Shown here piece by piece: positions 1 to 12,292 of a stretch of 64,000 nucleotides of DNA. This stretch comes from Nautilus pompilius (Eukaryota; Mollusca; Cephalopoda; Nautilida; Nautilidae). Both the position numbers and the translations under genes were made by a program. The notes under the pieces were generated by a model that worked only from the letters and a program-made list of their open reading frames with translations, made no database searches and was not told the DNA's origin. The number at the start of each line of letters is the position of its first letter. Position 1 is the stretch's first letter. The stretch lies in contig JACATO010001697.1 in assembly GCA_018389105.1 (NCBI GenBank), positions 124,001 to 188,000 on the forward strand, written 5' to 3'.

Positions 1-560
1 AATCCACGATCCGTTTGTTAAAATCGAGTAAGATCGTTTCTAGCCCTCGCAGTTTAGCCGAGCGCGGTTCGAACGGTGATAAACCGCCGGTAATTGGCAA
101 GGGAAAAGTCCCGAAGGGAGAAACCTTTGCGGTTTAAAGATCGAATTAAAAAGAAAAAAAAGAAAAAGTAACGAAGCTTTCGTGGAAGAACCGAATTAAC
201 TTCGTGCGACGGAAATACAGTTGAACATAAAGCCCTTTTTGAGAAGGACTGCAGGGATCCGATTAGACAGGCGAAATCACTGCTTGAGAGGCGTTCGGTC
301 GGGGGAGGGAACTTGAAAGGGTTAGCGCGAAAACCCAAATCTAATTTGATGGTTAAGAAGAGATTTGGCTCAGTGGAAGAAGTAATAAAGGCGACAAGGG
401 AATAGCTCGCGAGCTGTTTAATAGATTGTTCTTCTGATGTGCCAGGTCTCCGTTTTGATGTACACACACGAACAGAGCACCGGGGTGGGAATACGGGAGC
501 GCATTCGGCCGGGTCTAAGATCCCCGAAACTGGCTGCCGATAAACCCCAGCCCTCCACCA
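1..560. other. GC-balanced unique block, no gene recognised
   Basis: This stretch has more G+C and more CpG than the AT-rich DNA around it. A 169-codon frame runs along the minus strand here, but it contains a phenylalanine run encoded by an A-rich tract and resembles no family I know. Short palindromic pieces such as the paired AAACCGCC and GGCGGTTT-like words near 80-140 are visible. It could be a regulatory element or an untranslated exon. Only cross-species alignment or RNA data would decide. Confidence 0.3.
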
Positions 561-968
561 CATTTACGAGTAAGTACAACAATAGAAAGTAAAGGAAAAG
601 GAAAAAAAAAATATATAGCAACGTAGAAGAATGGTTTAAGCTACTTTTCCTATCTATTTCCTGCCTAAAATTGTCATTGTGATAAAAGGTATCGGGGTGG
701 AAGAGGTGAGGTTTTATTCGAGTCCGTGCACTATAATCAAGAACTAAGGGGGGGTATGTGTGACGGGATATCAAAGGTAGTATTAAGAAAAGGAAGGTCA
801 GGTTTCACACCAGCTGAAGATCGAGTCTTGCGTAACGGAAACCGCCTGGAAACTGGGATGACTCCATTTCTAATGATGCGGAAACCGTGCGAAAAGGAGA
901 TGAAATTAAACATACGGAACTCAAACAAAAAAAACAACAGAAACTCGGTTGTTATTTTAAAAATATCT

Positions 969-969
<1 letters not shown>

Positions 970-1050
<81 letters not shown>
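970..1050. repeat. (TAA)n microsatellite
   Basis: The trinucleotide TAA is repeated about 27 times with one slip near 1015. The apparent poly-asparagine and poly-tyrosine/poly-leucine frames across it are translations of the repeat and are not genes. Confidence 0.97.
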
Positions 1051-2423
1051 TTGTATAATTAATTTTAGAATTAAGATTTTTCAAAAGTAATTACAATGTA
1101 AAGAAATAAGAAAACACAACAACTCATAGTGTTTTGGTGTTGTTTACGTAAAATAACAATATTGCACAGTGTGAAGTCCGATGTCCCACTGATATTTATT
1201 GCAGAATCGCTTAACGTCGGAGTTAGAATATATACAACACAAACAATTATAACGACATTCAAAAATGTGGATGTCGTACGTTATTATTTTATCAGTTTGC
1301 AAGCCATAGTCATATCCCGCGTGATTTACAGGAAGCTGATGAAGGAAAGTGGCATTCACTGCAACATTACCGATGTGATGGCGAAGGCCGTAGCCCCACC
1401 AATTTGCGGAATATGATGTCCCGATTTGTTTTAAGCGAAGCCCCGTCGAATCTTTGGTACAGGTCGAGTCCAGGTCTCGCTGTGTCGACTTCCACCGTGT
1501 TTCCGGAAGGCTACAACAAAACATCGGCCCCCCCAAAAAAACTAAATGAAATAATTGAGAAATTTGACAAATACCACAGGAACTAACTACCGCGATGCTC
1601 TTAAAAGGAAAACAACGACTAGAGAAACGAACGGCAAAGGAGCATCGGAAAACACGTTACGTTTCATGGTGTACCGCCAGGAACCTCCAGAACATAAACT
1701 CTTCCGGTCGGAATGCACGTTCAACTTTTACAGTTTGGGTCAATCCGTCACGTGATTCGAAACACTTGTAGATTTCCGATGTACTGTTAGTAATTTCATT
1801 TCCTACAAACTCTTCCTACTCTACAAAACAAAGAAATAAACTAGCCCTTCGCTGAATACCGTTATTACCATTCTACCCCAGGCATGCGGGGTTTTTTATT
1901 AAAGAAAACCGATTTATGGTGGAAGCAGCAGCAAACCTCTCCTCCTGTTTGTGGACCCGCGGGTTTCTGGCTGCCTTCCGTGACTGTTTGGTTGGGAAGC
2001 TGTCCGGTTTTAAATTTTCTCAGACAGCACATCAGCGTTTATAACTGGTCGAGATGGCTATTGATTTTTTCGTCCCCCCCCCACCGTCCGCGCCAGCTAA
2101 ACTACCACCCTTCAGTCTACGGCCGTTTAAATTCTCTCGTTTGACGGAGCGTGCGGGAAAGTCACTTTTATTTGGCACTCATTCCAAACTCCATCCTCTA
2201 TTTCAGGACTCTTTGTCGTTTGTACACAGGGTACGGTCCAAACAACAAAATAACTAAAGAAAATCCAACAGTTCTCTTCTTTTATCTTAAAGCAAAAAAA
2301 AAAAACAAACAAGAAAGTCTCTTTACAATTATTTCAGATCGTTTTGATGAGTTAATATGAAATACTGAATGTATTTTACATTTAAGTCATATCAAAGAAT
2401 GCATTCTGAAATAACATACCCTT
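1051..2423. other. Unique sequence, no gene recognised
   Basis: The segment contains only short unconnected frames of 60-130 codons on both strands with no recognisable domain. A small inverted repeat (ACCCC, then GGGGT) flanks GGCATGC near 1876. I see no RNA gene or transposon here. Confidence 0.4.
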
Positions 2424-3025
2424 TAATTGACGTCAAGGAGTTCATCTTGCAGTGACGTAAAGAATCACGTACGTTTAATTGACGTCAGGGAGTTCATATT
2501 CCAGTGACGTAAAGAATGACACACGTTTAATTGACGTCAAGGAGTTCATCTTGCAGTGACGTAAAGAATGACGTACGTTTAATTGACGTCAAGGAGTTCA
2601 TCTTGCAGTGACGTAAAGAATGACACGTTTAATTGACGTCAAGGAGTTCATATTCCAGTGACGTAAAGAATGACGCACGTTTAGTTGACGTCAAGGAGTT
2701 CATCTTGCAGTGACGTAAAGAATGACACACGTTTAATTGACGTCAAGGAGTTCATCTTGCAGTGACGTAAAGAATGACACGTTTAATTGACGTCAAGGAG
2801 TTCATCTTCCAGTGACGTAAAGAATCATGTGCGTTTAATTGACGTCAGGGAGTTCATCTTGCAGTGACGTAAAGAATGACACGTTTAATTGACGTCAAGG
2901 AGTTCATATTCCAGTGACGTAAAGAATGACGCACGTTTAGTTGACGTCAAGGAGTTCATCTTGCAGTGACGTAAAGAATCACGCACGTTTAATTCAGGTC
3001 AAGGAGTTCATCTTCCAATGATGAA
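2424..3025. repeat. Minisatellite, 12 units of 50-52 bp, each with CRE-like sites
   Basis: Twelve head-to-tail units follow one another, starting near 2424, 2476, 2528, 2580, 2630, 2682, 2734, 2786, 2838, 2888, 2938 and 2990. Each unit runs from AATTGACGTCAAGGAG through TTCATCTTGCAG and GTGACGTAAAGAAT to ACGTTT. Length varies because the end of the unit reads either TGACACACGTTT or TGACACGTTT. Eleven of the twelve units keep the palindrome TGACGTCA, and they also carry the half-site TGACGTAA about 22 bp later. Variants such as CAGGG for CAAGG, and TATTCC for TCTTGC, recur in several units, which suggests higher-order duplication. The last unit has lost the palindrome. TGACGTCA is the known CREB/ATF binding site, but any function here is inference. 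Confidence 0.95.
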
Positions 3026-5640
3026 ACATTTATAGATTCTAGAATGATCTACTATCTAACTTTTATTCGGATAAGACGCAAAACAAGTGGGCATTTCCAC
3101 AAGAACATTATTTGGACCCTTACCTCTGTATTGCTTTGAATTTCTTTTTTGTTTTTTTTTTGCGTGAAAAATAATTTGTTTGTTCCGGGTTTGTCTTTTA
3201 TTCGTTTTAAACTTCGAAATCGATTAACTACCTCTTGTAAACTGTTCAAGTTTCTTTTCGCCTCTTGGAATGGTTCGAGGTCTGTCATGGCCATTATTGT
3301 TTTGAGTTAATTCAAGATGTTTAGCGTGGTTGTGCTCTACCCTGTCATGGTATACACACTTACCCGCCAATGTTGTCCATTGTAATCGATCCTCGGTTTC
3401 TAGCAGTCATTACTTACGTGAGTCTTCTAGTCATGCGCTTCAGTCATTTATGGGCCCCGCTAGACACTACTTCAGCTCCTAGTAAGTTTTCGTTTGTAGT
3501 CCGTCTTTGTTCATAAGCGGAACATCTCTGGTCATTATTTTTTATCGTTACTTTCATTTACAACTTATTAGGTGCATTTCAATATTTCTCGCAATTATTA
3601 TGGTCTACTAAGATATTAAAACGACCGTTTGTTTGTTTGCTGTTGTTCTTTTTAAGGGCTAGTCTCCCCTTTCTATAGGATTTTTGATATTTTATGCTTA
3701 TTACAGTTTCTTTCATGTTATTCGGGGATTAGTTTGTAACGATTCACGGTACGCATACTGTTATTGTATTCACATGTCCGATACAGCCGTTCTCCTCATC
3801 GCTGATTAAAAGAGTTTTTTTTTAAAAAATAAAGTATGTATATTTATTCTTTTTTAATTTCGGAGCCAAGATTATTGGTTATGCGGGTTTGTTGGAATAG
3901 GACTTGGTAAATTAAGGTTTGATCAACCAGTAAAAAATACAGATTGTAGAAGACGGAATCAAGTACTCTCTCGCCTCGTTTTCGGTTGTTTCACACCCTG
4001 TACACATGAAGTTTGTAGATGAAAACCCATTTTGGCAAATAGATATTTTTTTTAATGTTGCAGAGCTAATTCTACTTAAGAGATGATGAAACGTGTTTAG
4101 GTAAGATTTATCAGAAGCATTGTTATTTGGTGAAGCCGGCCATTTTGCGGTCGACTGAACACGAAGTAAGTTTATTATTGGCTCTTTCAATTCTGATGCG
4201 TATTTACTCGAAATTAAAGACAGCCTGGATAGTATTCATCAGCAGGGAAACCGCCAAGAATATTACCTTTATTTAAAGAGTTTTAAACAAATTCCAGAAC
4301 AAGCGATTTGGTTACCAGATTGTTTATTTATCGATTGAAAAATTAAAACAAAATAGAAATTAATTTAAAAATAGGTAGATAATCAAAAGATTTTTTGGTT
4401 GAGTTTCTTTGATTTGGGAGGCGGGTTAACCCCCTGACCCCCAAATGGTTTAAGCTGCATCGGAGTTCTCGTTCTTTCCTCTCCTGCTGATCTCGGCGTT
4501 GTTCAGGCCATTGCCTGTTTGCAGGCGCAGAACACTTGAACTGAATGGTGGGAATCCAAGCGTTCCTCGTTAAAAATATGCAAAAGCATAGTCGGCTAGA
4601 AGATCTCCCGCACCGGTGATTGGTGGAAATGGTAGAAACAAAAATGTGCGTACAAATGTAGGCTATTATAACATTTTACGTATTCTGCGTAAATTTTAGA
4701 ATTTACTCCGCGTTTAAATTACGCCTGAGTTGATTTAAGGTCAAATTTACGAGGCTCATTGGCGGGTTACTTGACTTCCGTGGTTGAGGGTCCTAATTTG
4801 AATTTCGGTCGGAACCAGTTCGGTTTGGTGAAACATGCGTTTTCTTCGAACACTTCGATCCTCCGCCCCACATCTGAAAATGAAGAGTTTTTGTAGGGTT
4901 CTTTTGGGTACTCGTAGTGCAGGTAACTCTTGGGTGGCTTGTACCTTGACCACTGCTCAAGTGCTCCCATCCGTATCGGCGCTCCGCTTCTTCCAGCCTT
5001 GTGGGTCAGGGCTGTCAGAGACTCCCAGACCACGGAAAGTCAGGACAGGGTTACAAAAGCACGAGTCGGAGATAATTGCAGATTTAAAAAAAAAACAACA
5101 AAAAAAACCAAACAAACAAGAGATGGCTGTGCTAGTATTTTGAATTTTATCGATCTGTTAAATTTCCTATAAGGTTTTAATTATTTTTTTTAAAGAAAAC
5201 ACCAAAAAAGATAACGTAGAATTTAGAATTTATTAAAATTTCATCTTTAATTAATAAAAAAAAACACCGATTTCAAAGCAAATTAGAAAGTTAAAAGCGT
5301 TGCTGGTTAAATCATGCTTACAAAGATACGAGAAGTTCTTAGCTTTATATAAACAAACCTATTAATAGTAAAATATAGATTTAAAAATTTTAAAAAATTT
5401 GACACAAATATATACTGTAAACTTGAGCAAAAAAGAAAAAAGACAGAAAGACCAACCATATATTAGAAGAGAACTACCAAGAACTGTCATCTGCCGCGTA
5501 TATTTCGTAAACAGAGAAGTTTTTTTTTTAAAGAATAACTTTAATAATGTAATTATTCACAACAAAGAATAATAATTAGAGTATTAGAAGTGGAAAAGAT
5601 TTATTTGGTTCACTTAAATTAGTAGGATTATTCGTAAGGA
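3026..5640. other. AT-rich unique sequence, no gene recognised
   Basis: I see only A/T homopolymer runs and short frames without domains. The overlapping frames at about 4760-5170 on both strands show no known motif and no consistent splice sites. Confidence 0.4.
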
Positions 5641-6260
5641 AGGAAAGATTTTGCGTTTCTGAACCAAACAGCTTGTACTTCGCTTGCGTTTCATCTCACC
5701 GATGCAAGGATTTTGCAAGATTTTGTAAGAATTCGGGATAATACCAATATTTGCTGGAGGCTGCCCGTTTTATCTTCTTCTTAAAGGCCTACGATCGCTG
5801 TCGCAATTCGCCATCAACAAACGAACAGAAGTTTGTTTGCCAAAGATTTTGTCGAAAGTTCTGTCCGCTCATCTCCTTCCAGGTTTGGGGTCTAAATTTC
5901 AAACGTTCCGCCTTTTGCCGGATCTCGTCTGCGCGTCCTGCCAAATCGTTAGGGTCGACAGCCGACGTTTGCCGTCGGAGTGAGCTCCGAGCCGGATCGT
6001 TCCGTCTGCTAGCGGTATTGCTGATGAAGAATGGCAGCGGTGGACGGCGATGACCAAAGCTGGCTGGATAACGGCTGCATCAGCGGCCGATCGATCCGGA
6101 GCTCGTCTCTGAACGAACGGTGCCAGTTTGGGGGGGTGGTGTTCGAGGTCCAGTGTCGCGCGGAGAAGAAATAACCCTGTTGGAGGAAACGTTCGAAAGG
6201 AATCCATCCAAGAGCGAGTAGGTACTGAAGGGGCGGCGTCCGAAACCCGAACTTCGACTC
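5641..6260. other. CpG-containing block, possible promoter or first exon
   Basis: Base composition shifts sharply to GC-richer with many CpG dinucleotides, against AT-rich flanks on both sides. All three kinds of open frame (two plus, one minus) appear here, as expected where stop codons are rare. A short ORF with a good initiation context lies at 6031-6174, and an AG|GTACTG donor-like site follows near 6219. This fits a promoter with a 5' exon on the plus strand, but a conserved non-coding element fits equally well. Confidence 0.3.
6031..6174 (+). CDS. Hypothetical 47-residue ORF in CpG-containing block
   Basis: The frame starts at an ATG with a purine at -3 and G at +4, a good eukaryotic start context. 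It runs 47 codons with no low-complexity sequence, beginning MAAVDGDDQSWLDNG and ending in a lysine-rich tail before TAA. A run of seven G lies inside the frame near 6130. I do not recognise the protein. It may be a chance frame, an upstream ORF in a 5' untranslated exon, or the start of a coding exon whose splice donor I cannot place. No neighbouring exon is visible. Confidence 0.15.
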   Translation: MAAVDGDDQSWLDNGCISGRSIRSSSLNERCQFGGVVFEVQCRAEKK

Positions 6261-8995
6261 AGCCGCCGATGGCAGACAAAATTAGATAAACTATTTTTGG
6301 GGAATGTCCATCAGTACCGAGACCGGATTAGGCAGTGCCAGTATTTATTACTTATGTAGGTTTGTAATAAATTCTACGCAACGTTTTTTCCCGACTCACA
6401 TAATATCGGTAGATGCTAGAAACGTCTATTTATCTACCTTCAAAAAAAAAAAGAAATTCAAATATCTGCTAAAAATGACAACGCCATGGCAAATAACATT
6501 CGGTGTTGGATTGAATGAATATTATCTCGTGAGCTAATGGGGAAAACAGAAATATATACATACGCTACATGGAAATAAAGCGTTTACCGTACAAATCTAA
6601 TATTTCACCTGAAGCTCCATGACAAAATGTCTATGTAATAAATTTGATAAAAATTTTAATTAATATATTTTCCCTATATTTTATACTTAAAAATGAATAA
6701 GTATTTTGCAAGATGTTGGAACATTAATAATTATTACAGAATTTCATACTATTTTCTACTTTGTTACTATTATTTACAGTTAGGTTTCGATATTGAATGT
6801 AATTATCGCAAATTATTATTTGCATATAAGTAATAACTATTTACATATTCTCCTATCGACGCATTAAAGACCATCATCCTATGTTTTTTGAGCTGTTAAA
6901 ATCTGAAAGTAAACAAAAAAAATTATTGTCGTCATAACCGACATAGTGCAGAGCAGCGTTCATAAATGAAATGCACAACTATGACGAAAACGAATTTCCG
7001 TTATTGTCTTTTCTTCAGAACTGTAGCGTCAGAAATATTTCCTCGAAAGGTATGGAAAGTTTAAATCTGTCGAAATTTCTTTGGAAAAAGAATGAAATAG
7101 GGTTAGAACAAAGAGTACTGGAGTTATAAAATTCCTTTCGTTTCTTTTTAGTTTACCAATGGCTACAAAGGAGACGACTCTGCTAAGGGAGCGTAGTGTC
7201 GCGGTTGGTCTCTAGGAAGCGTTGCCAATCCAGCGCCACCTGCTGCCTGGGCAACTTCCAATTTCGGCAGGACAGTTCGTACTGGAATTCTGTATTTTTT
7301 ATAGACGTGACAGAAAAGCCACGTGGCTGACTAGTGAAGAAGAGAGAGAAGATACCAAGCCAGGGAGGTAAGCCAAAGTCAGCTCTGTCTCCTTGAATAG
7401 AACTCGAGCCCTCGACTTTAGCATTATAGTAGGTTAACCACTTGACTACCCATCCAGTGTATCTATTAACAGACTTTAAAAAAAAAAAACTTTAGCAAAA
7501 AGCTATTTTCAATGAAAAGATTAAGTTTTTAAAGATTCCATAATATTCCCAGGAATAATGATGCACCCGTGTCTCTGAGAAAACAGGATATAGGATACTC
7601 TCTCATATCCGAAAAATACACGATAGGATATCTTTCTGGATTAATCAGTAGTAATATTAACTTATTAAATTCACCTTTGAAAAAATTTGTTACTGAATAT
7701 AGATCTAGAAACAGGGGCTGTTTTCCACCGAGGTAAATAATTATTCTGGATACTTAGTTTAATTTTGCTTCACTGTAGTTTACTTCTGTTGTTCAAAGTA
7801 TTTAGCGGAATTTAAAAAGCCGCACTGGAGACCAGTCTCTGGGACTGAAACCTAATGATAGAGACAAGGAAAAGTCTTTGAGACCTAGGTTCATTAGTTT
7901 GATGGCAAAATTAATCCTATAATTTCTATATATAGAGATGGTTTTAGTTAAGTAGTTTTTATCAAATAAATAATGTTTTAGCAACATTTGGTTGTTTTCG
8001 ACGTAACAATAAAATGGTAAACAATTTTTTAAAAATAAATTAATGGCATTATCGGGTTATACGTTTTAGGCATTCATGTTGATTTTAATGCAAAAATTTC
8101 ACAAATTTATTTCTTTAATTAAAGCTGTACCTTTAAAGATTCACACTTTAAAGATTACATAAAACTGAAAAAAATTACGACGTTATCGAGCATATGTAGT
8201 TGAAATATATCATTAAAATTTTTTTTATTTATTTAAGAAAGTTAATAAGTAGAAAGCAATTTCTTCTTTTGATAGATTTCCGCGTGAATACACAGGCTTG
8301 TCAATTGAAAGATTGTGGGGCCTATTTACTTGTGAGAGTAAACTTCTTTAAAGTTGATGGATGTTCTGGACATTTTTACCAAAGCTGGTTATCTCTTCCT
8401 TTATATTTGGAACAGTAATTAATCGAATTTCTTTTTTGTGGGAAAAGTAGAAAACATTTATAAATCATAGTATATTTAGAAATGGCGATTAAGGTAAAAA
8501 ATTGTTGCTTTTTAAATATATATATATTTATGGTATAAAGTAGATTTGGCATTCAGATATTATTATTTCAATTATTGATTTTTAGTGACTTTTAAAGAAT
8601 GTTTGCTCTAGTTTGCTTTCTTATTGTACGAATATTCGTTATCAAGTGCGAGTCCGTTTTAAAAATTTTGTTTTATTACAAATGTTTAGTGACCTTAAAA
8701 TTTCTGCTTTAATTTACTTTATTTTTTGTTAGAATATTCGGCAAACGTTTTTTTAAAAGAATTCATTTTGTACCCAAAACCATTTTTTTTTTTTTTTTTT
8801 TTTTTCACGTGGGGATTACTCGAAAAACAATTTTGCAAGATTTTCGAAGAGTCGTGAATTCGGGTTCAGTTTTAAGGAGTTACGTATTCCGAGAGAGGGG
8901 CAGGAGGAAAGAGTAATGATGCTATGACGTAATAGCTGGCGCGCCGAGCAGATAGATGAGTTGAGAAGTACACGGGTGTTGTCCAACGGCTCTCT
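6261..8995. other. AT-rich unique sequence with one SINE-like head
   Basis: The tract is AT-rich and has only short frames without domains. It includes a poly-T run at about 8783-8805 and the SINE-like head listed separately. The more GC-balanced part at 7140-7400 next to that head could be its body. Confidence 0.4.
7390..7456 (-). mobile_element. tRNA-derived SINE-like head
   Basis: On the minus strand the sequence reads GGATGGGTAGTCAAGTGG, resembling the A box of a tRNA promoter (serine/leucine-like spacing). About 35 bp later comes GGGCTCGAGTTCTATTC, a degenerate B box. Spacing and order match an RNA polymerase III type 2 promoter, but the arms do not fold as an intact tRNA. The SINE body, if present, would extend from 7390 down towards about 7140. 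No poly-A tail or target duplication was found, so the family is not named. Confidence 0.45.
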
Positions 8996-9005
8996 CTCTC
9001 TCTCG

Positions 9006-9055
<50 letters not shown>

Positions 9056-9128
9056 GTACTGACGTCATCTCTCTCTGTACTGACGTCATCTCTCTCTGTA
9101 CTGACGTCATCTCTCTCTCTGTACTGAC

Positions 9129-9168
<40 letters not shown>

Positions 9169-9233
9169 CCTCTCTCTCTCTCCCTCTCTATCTCTCTCTT
9201 TCTCTCTGTACTGACGTCATCTCTCTCTCTCTG
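8996..9233. repeat. (CT)n array interrupted by five TGTACTGACGTCAT inserts
   Basis: Long CT dinucleotide runs are punctuated by the 14-mer TGTACTGACGTCAT, starting near 9055, 9075, 9095, 9120 and 9207. The first four are spaced by about 20-25 bp and the fifth lies further away. Each insert contains a perfect TGACGTCA. The same insert in reverse orientation sits in the (GA)n array near 32.7 kb. The arginine/glutamate-rich minus-strand frame across this segment is a translation of the repeat. Confidence 0.95.
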
Positions 9234-12210
9234 CAATACTTGGTTAACGCCAAATGGTATCGACGGAGGCATTCAGATTTGCTTTAAAAAATGAAAACAG
9301 CAGGAATAAAAAATAATACAATAGCTGACTGCTATGCTAAAGGATCTTTTTCTATCTCCCCCTCCCGCTGCAAGTAAACAACTCTGTTTGTTGTTTGAAA
9401 ATTTAAAATCTGCTATTATATCAAAATATTATTTTAGAAAGAAAAAAAGAGATAAATCGTCATTGTTGGCAAAAGCATCTTGAGTCGCACGGCCATCATA
9501 CATATACCTTTTGCCGCTGCTAAAATCGATAAAGGCTTTGAAAACGTTTCGAAAAATGTCGCCCCATTGCTGCCTTCTTCAATGGTCGCAATGGCGAATG
9601 TTAATTTTCTTGATAGACTCCAGTCTTATTAGATGCTGAGTTTTCGTCGAAGATGTGAGCAGAAACAATCGTCGGTGTGATTCTGTTTGATTCCAACCAT
9701 TTCTGAAGTTTTGGAAATGGTAATCTTTAGAAAGAATTTCCAATTTTCTCAAATTAAGCATCGTGTTTTAAGGGTTGCTGGATGGATCCTGTTAGGTTAG
9801 CGCACATAAAATGTCAGTTTACTTAACCCTGCACTGCCGAAAACAGTTCTTCAAATTTACATTAGACATCGCTGTTGGTTGTTGCAATAAAAATATCTGA
9901 TATCGAATTTTTTTACCGCCTTTACAGTACATAATGTAGTTCTCTGTAGATGTAATTTTTTATTGACGTATTTTTAAGAAAAAGGTACATTAATGATGTG
10001 GTAAGATCATAGGTTTTTGGCGATGTCTTTCTTAGATAAAGTGTAGTAGCAAAACGTGCACTGAAGGGCGTTTAACGACAACCAGAAACAGACACTTGGA
10101 TGTTACATATTAGCAAATTATAGCACTATGTTTTACTGTGCCGATAATCAGAGCCAGTCGGTGACGAAACCAAGGCCGCCGGCATAACGACCGAGTGCGC
10201 TATTACTGCGTTAACTCGTCATTCGCACTGAAGTTAATTATTAAGCCTTTTGTCAACTAAAGCGAAGAAAATGAATGTACAACAAACGTGAAACCTGCAA
10301 CTGAAGATTTTTGTATTCATACGACCAGAATTGGCTTTCCAATAGAACAATAACCGCTTTCATTCCACTAACGTCACCCTGACTTCTCCATTCTTTTTGA
10401 TGCAGAAGCGACCCAAATCAAGCCCTAATTGTTTTCCCTTATCCTCGTCGAGCATCTGACCGTATGAGATTACATAGCCACTCGCTTTATGAAAACAATA
10501 CTTACTTACGAATTATTCGTCTTATTTGGAACTCTTCCTTGTGTTTAATAGTTTGTAATATATTTTATGTATTTAAGCTCTAAACAACTCTTTTGTGAAT
10601 TTTTAAAAAAAAATCTCAAGTCTGTCTTTCTCTGTTGATGAACTTGTCCGGACGGCGTAGTCAGGATAGGGGAGGTAATCTATCCTGTGCTGTTCAATCA
10701 AAACAAGAAGCCTACCTGTCCAAATTGAAACTGTAAAGAGTCGCACTCTTAGGGTGCTGAGAAGGTCCTGGAATGCGTCTGTAGATAATATAGTTGTCTT
10801 TCTTATTTTATTGTATTGTCGTGTTAACCTTTAAAAGAAATGTAACTAAACAGGCTGTTCAGAGGCTAAGTAGAATCTCATTTAATTGCTTCCCGGCCAA
10901 CAAATGAGACCTGGAAGATTTGGGAAGGCTTTGTTTGTTCTCGGTTTCGCAATATTATTAAACAATGTATTTTAATTGAAGAGTTAATAGATTTCAAAAT
11001 ATTATATTAAATTAATGCTAATATTAAAAATATATATATATATCTAGCGGAAACTACACGGCACTACGTTATTTCGCTGCTGAGTTTAGATACTTCCTGT
11101 ATTTGTCTCATGCTTTGTCATAGAGTCTCCAAGGTAAGCAAACCTCATTTGCTAAAGTCTGACATTTGTAAAGAAAACGCAAAATTCAAAATAAAATTAG
11201 AAGCATTAATTTACATTAATAATACGTATATTTCAGGCACATCTTTGTGCTTATCTCTGCATCCCGAGAATTTAGTACGGAAATAAATTAAACAGGATAT
11301 TTGCATTATAGATAAAAAGTACATTCTTCCATATTTAAGTTTACGTACTTAATAGCTACATCACACGACGCTTTCCTTTTCTTGTTATGGAGTTTTCGTT
11401 CAGCTCGGTACGGACGAATCGCTGTCAGAATCATTAGTGTCGGTTTACACGGTCTGTACCATGAATTTTATTTCATTCTCAGGTTATAACGGTACATCTA
11501 AAATAATTGCCGCTCGTGTCTGCCAAAGATAGCTGTCCTAAATCGATACCAGTCTTCTAGGTTTCTTGTTCTTATTTCTTTCGATAATCATTACCAATTT
11601 GGAATAGGCAATTTTTTTAAAATAAAAAAAAAAGAAAGTAAGAATGAATTTTTTACTCTAGCTATTGGTCGTTAGTTTACAGTTTTCTAACCGCAACAAT
11701 CAGCCAGTTAGTTAGCTATTCTGGAAACCGAACCAGATAAAGAAGCAAAGTCTTGCCTGTTAGTTCCCTCACTTGTATATCGCCTTTTCTCCCTAGGGCC
11801 GAATCAGCGTCCTGCCATGTTATTGTTCCGGTTTGGCGCGCTCTTCTTCGCGGGAGGACCGGAAAGATGCTCACCGCCGCCCGTTCTCAGCTACAATTCA
11901 ATTTTCCGTCGGTTTAAAGCCAATTCTTCACGCTGAGTGTTTGTAAGCGCTACACTAAGCAACTCTTGGTCTAATTACTGCTTCTGATTGATGGCAGGTC
12001 TCCACGATCGATTCTCCTCTCGACTGGCTGGCCAAATTGCTTCAATTCATATGTTTATTGTCACTGACCCAAGCTGAGGGTAGCGGCTGCCTGGTTACTG
12101 GAAAGCGCTAGGTTTGTAACCAACGAAAGGAATTTCCTTGTCAACGAAATTAATTATGCCGAATATTTTCATTGGTTAAGAACAGGTCAGGTTACCAAGC
12201 TAAGCCGTAA
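9234..12210. other. Unique sequence, no gene recognised
   Basis: No coding frame with a recognisable domain is present. Two stretches, near 10140-10400 and 11380-12070, are GC-richer with CpG and homeodomain-type words. In the second, TAATTA near 11972 is followed by TGATTGAT near 11985, which matches the Pbx-Hox composite site. These are candidate regulatory blocks only. A short (AT)n tract lies near 11030. Confidence 0.35.
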
Positions 12211-12265
12211 GACTGAACGCGTATAGCTCACTAATTTTAAATTGGTTTGTTCAAATCCCGCGCAG
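12211..12265 (+). mobile_element. tRNA-derived SINE-like head
   Basis: The plus strand reads GCGTATAGCTCACTAA, a degenerate A box, followed about 25 bp later by TTGTTCAAATCCCG, which contains a close match to the tRNA B box. It lies immediately upstream of the palindromic repeat at 12293-12450. The two may form one composite element with a tRNA-like 5' part and a palindromic 3' part. The distance between the boxes is shorter than in a true tRNA gene, so I do not call a tRNA. Confidence 0.4.
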
Positions 12266-12292
12266 TAATTTTTAGAAATTAATTTGTTATAA

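Noticed and set aside
54-563. 169-codon minus-strand frame, the second longest in the window
   Set aside because: It contains a homopolymer-encoded phenylalanine run, shows no domain, and lies in a GC-richer tract where long chance frames are common.
8922-9272. Arg/Glu-rich minus-strand frame
   Set aside because: It is a translation of the (CT)n array.
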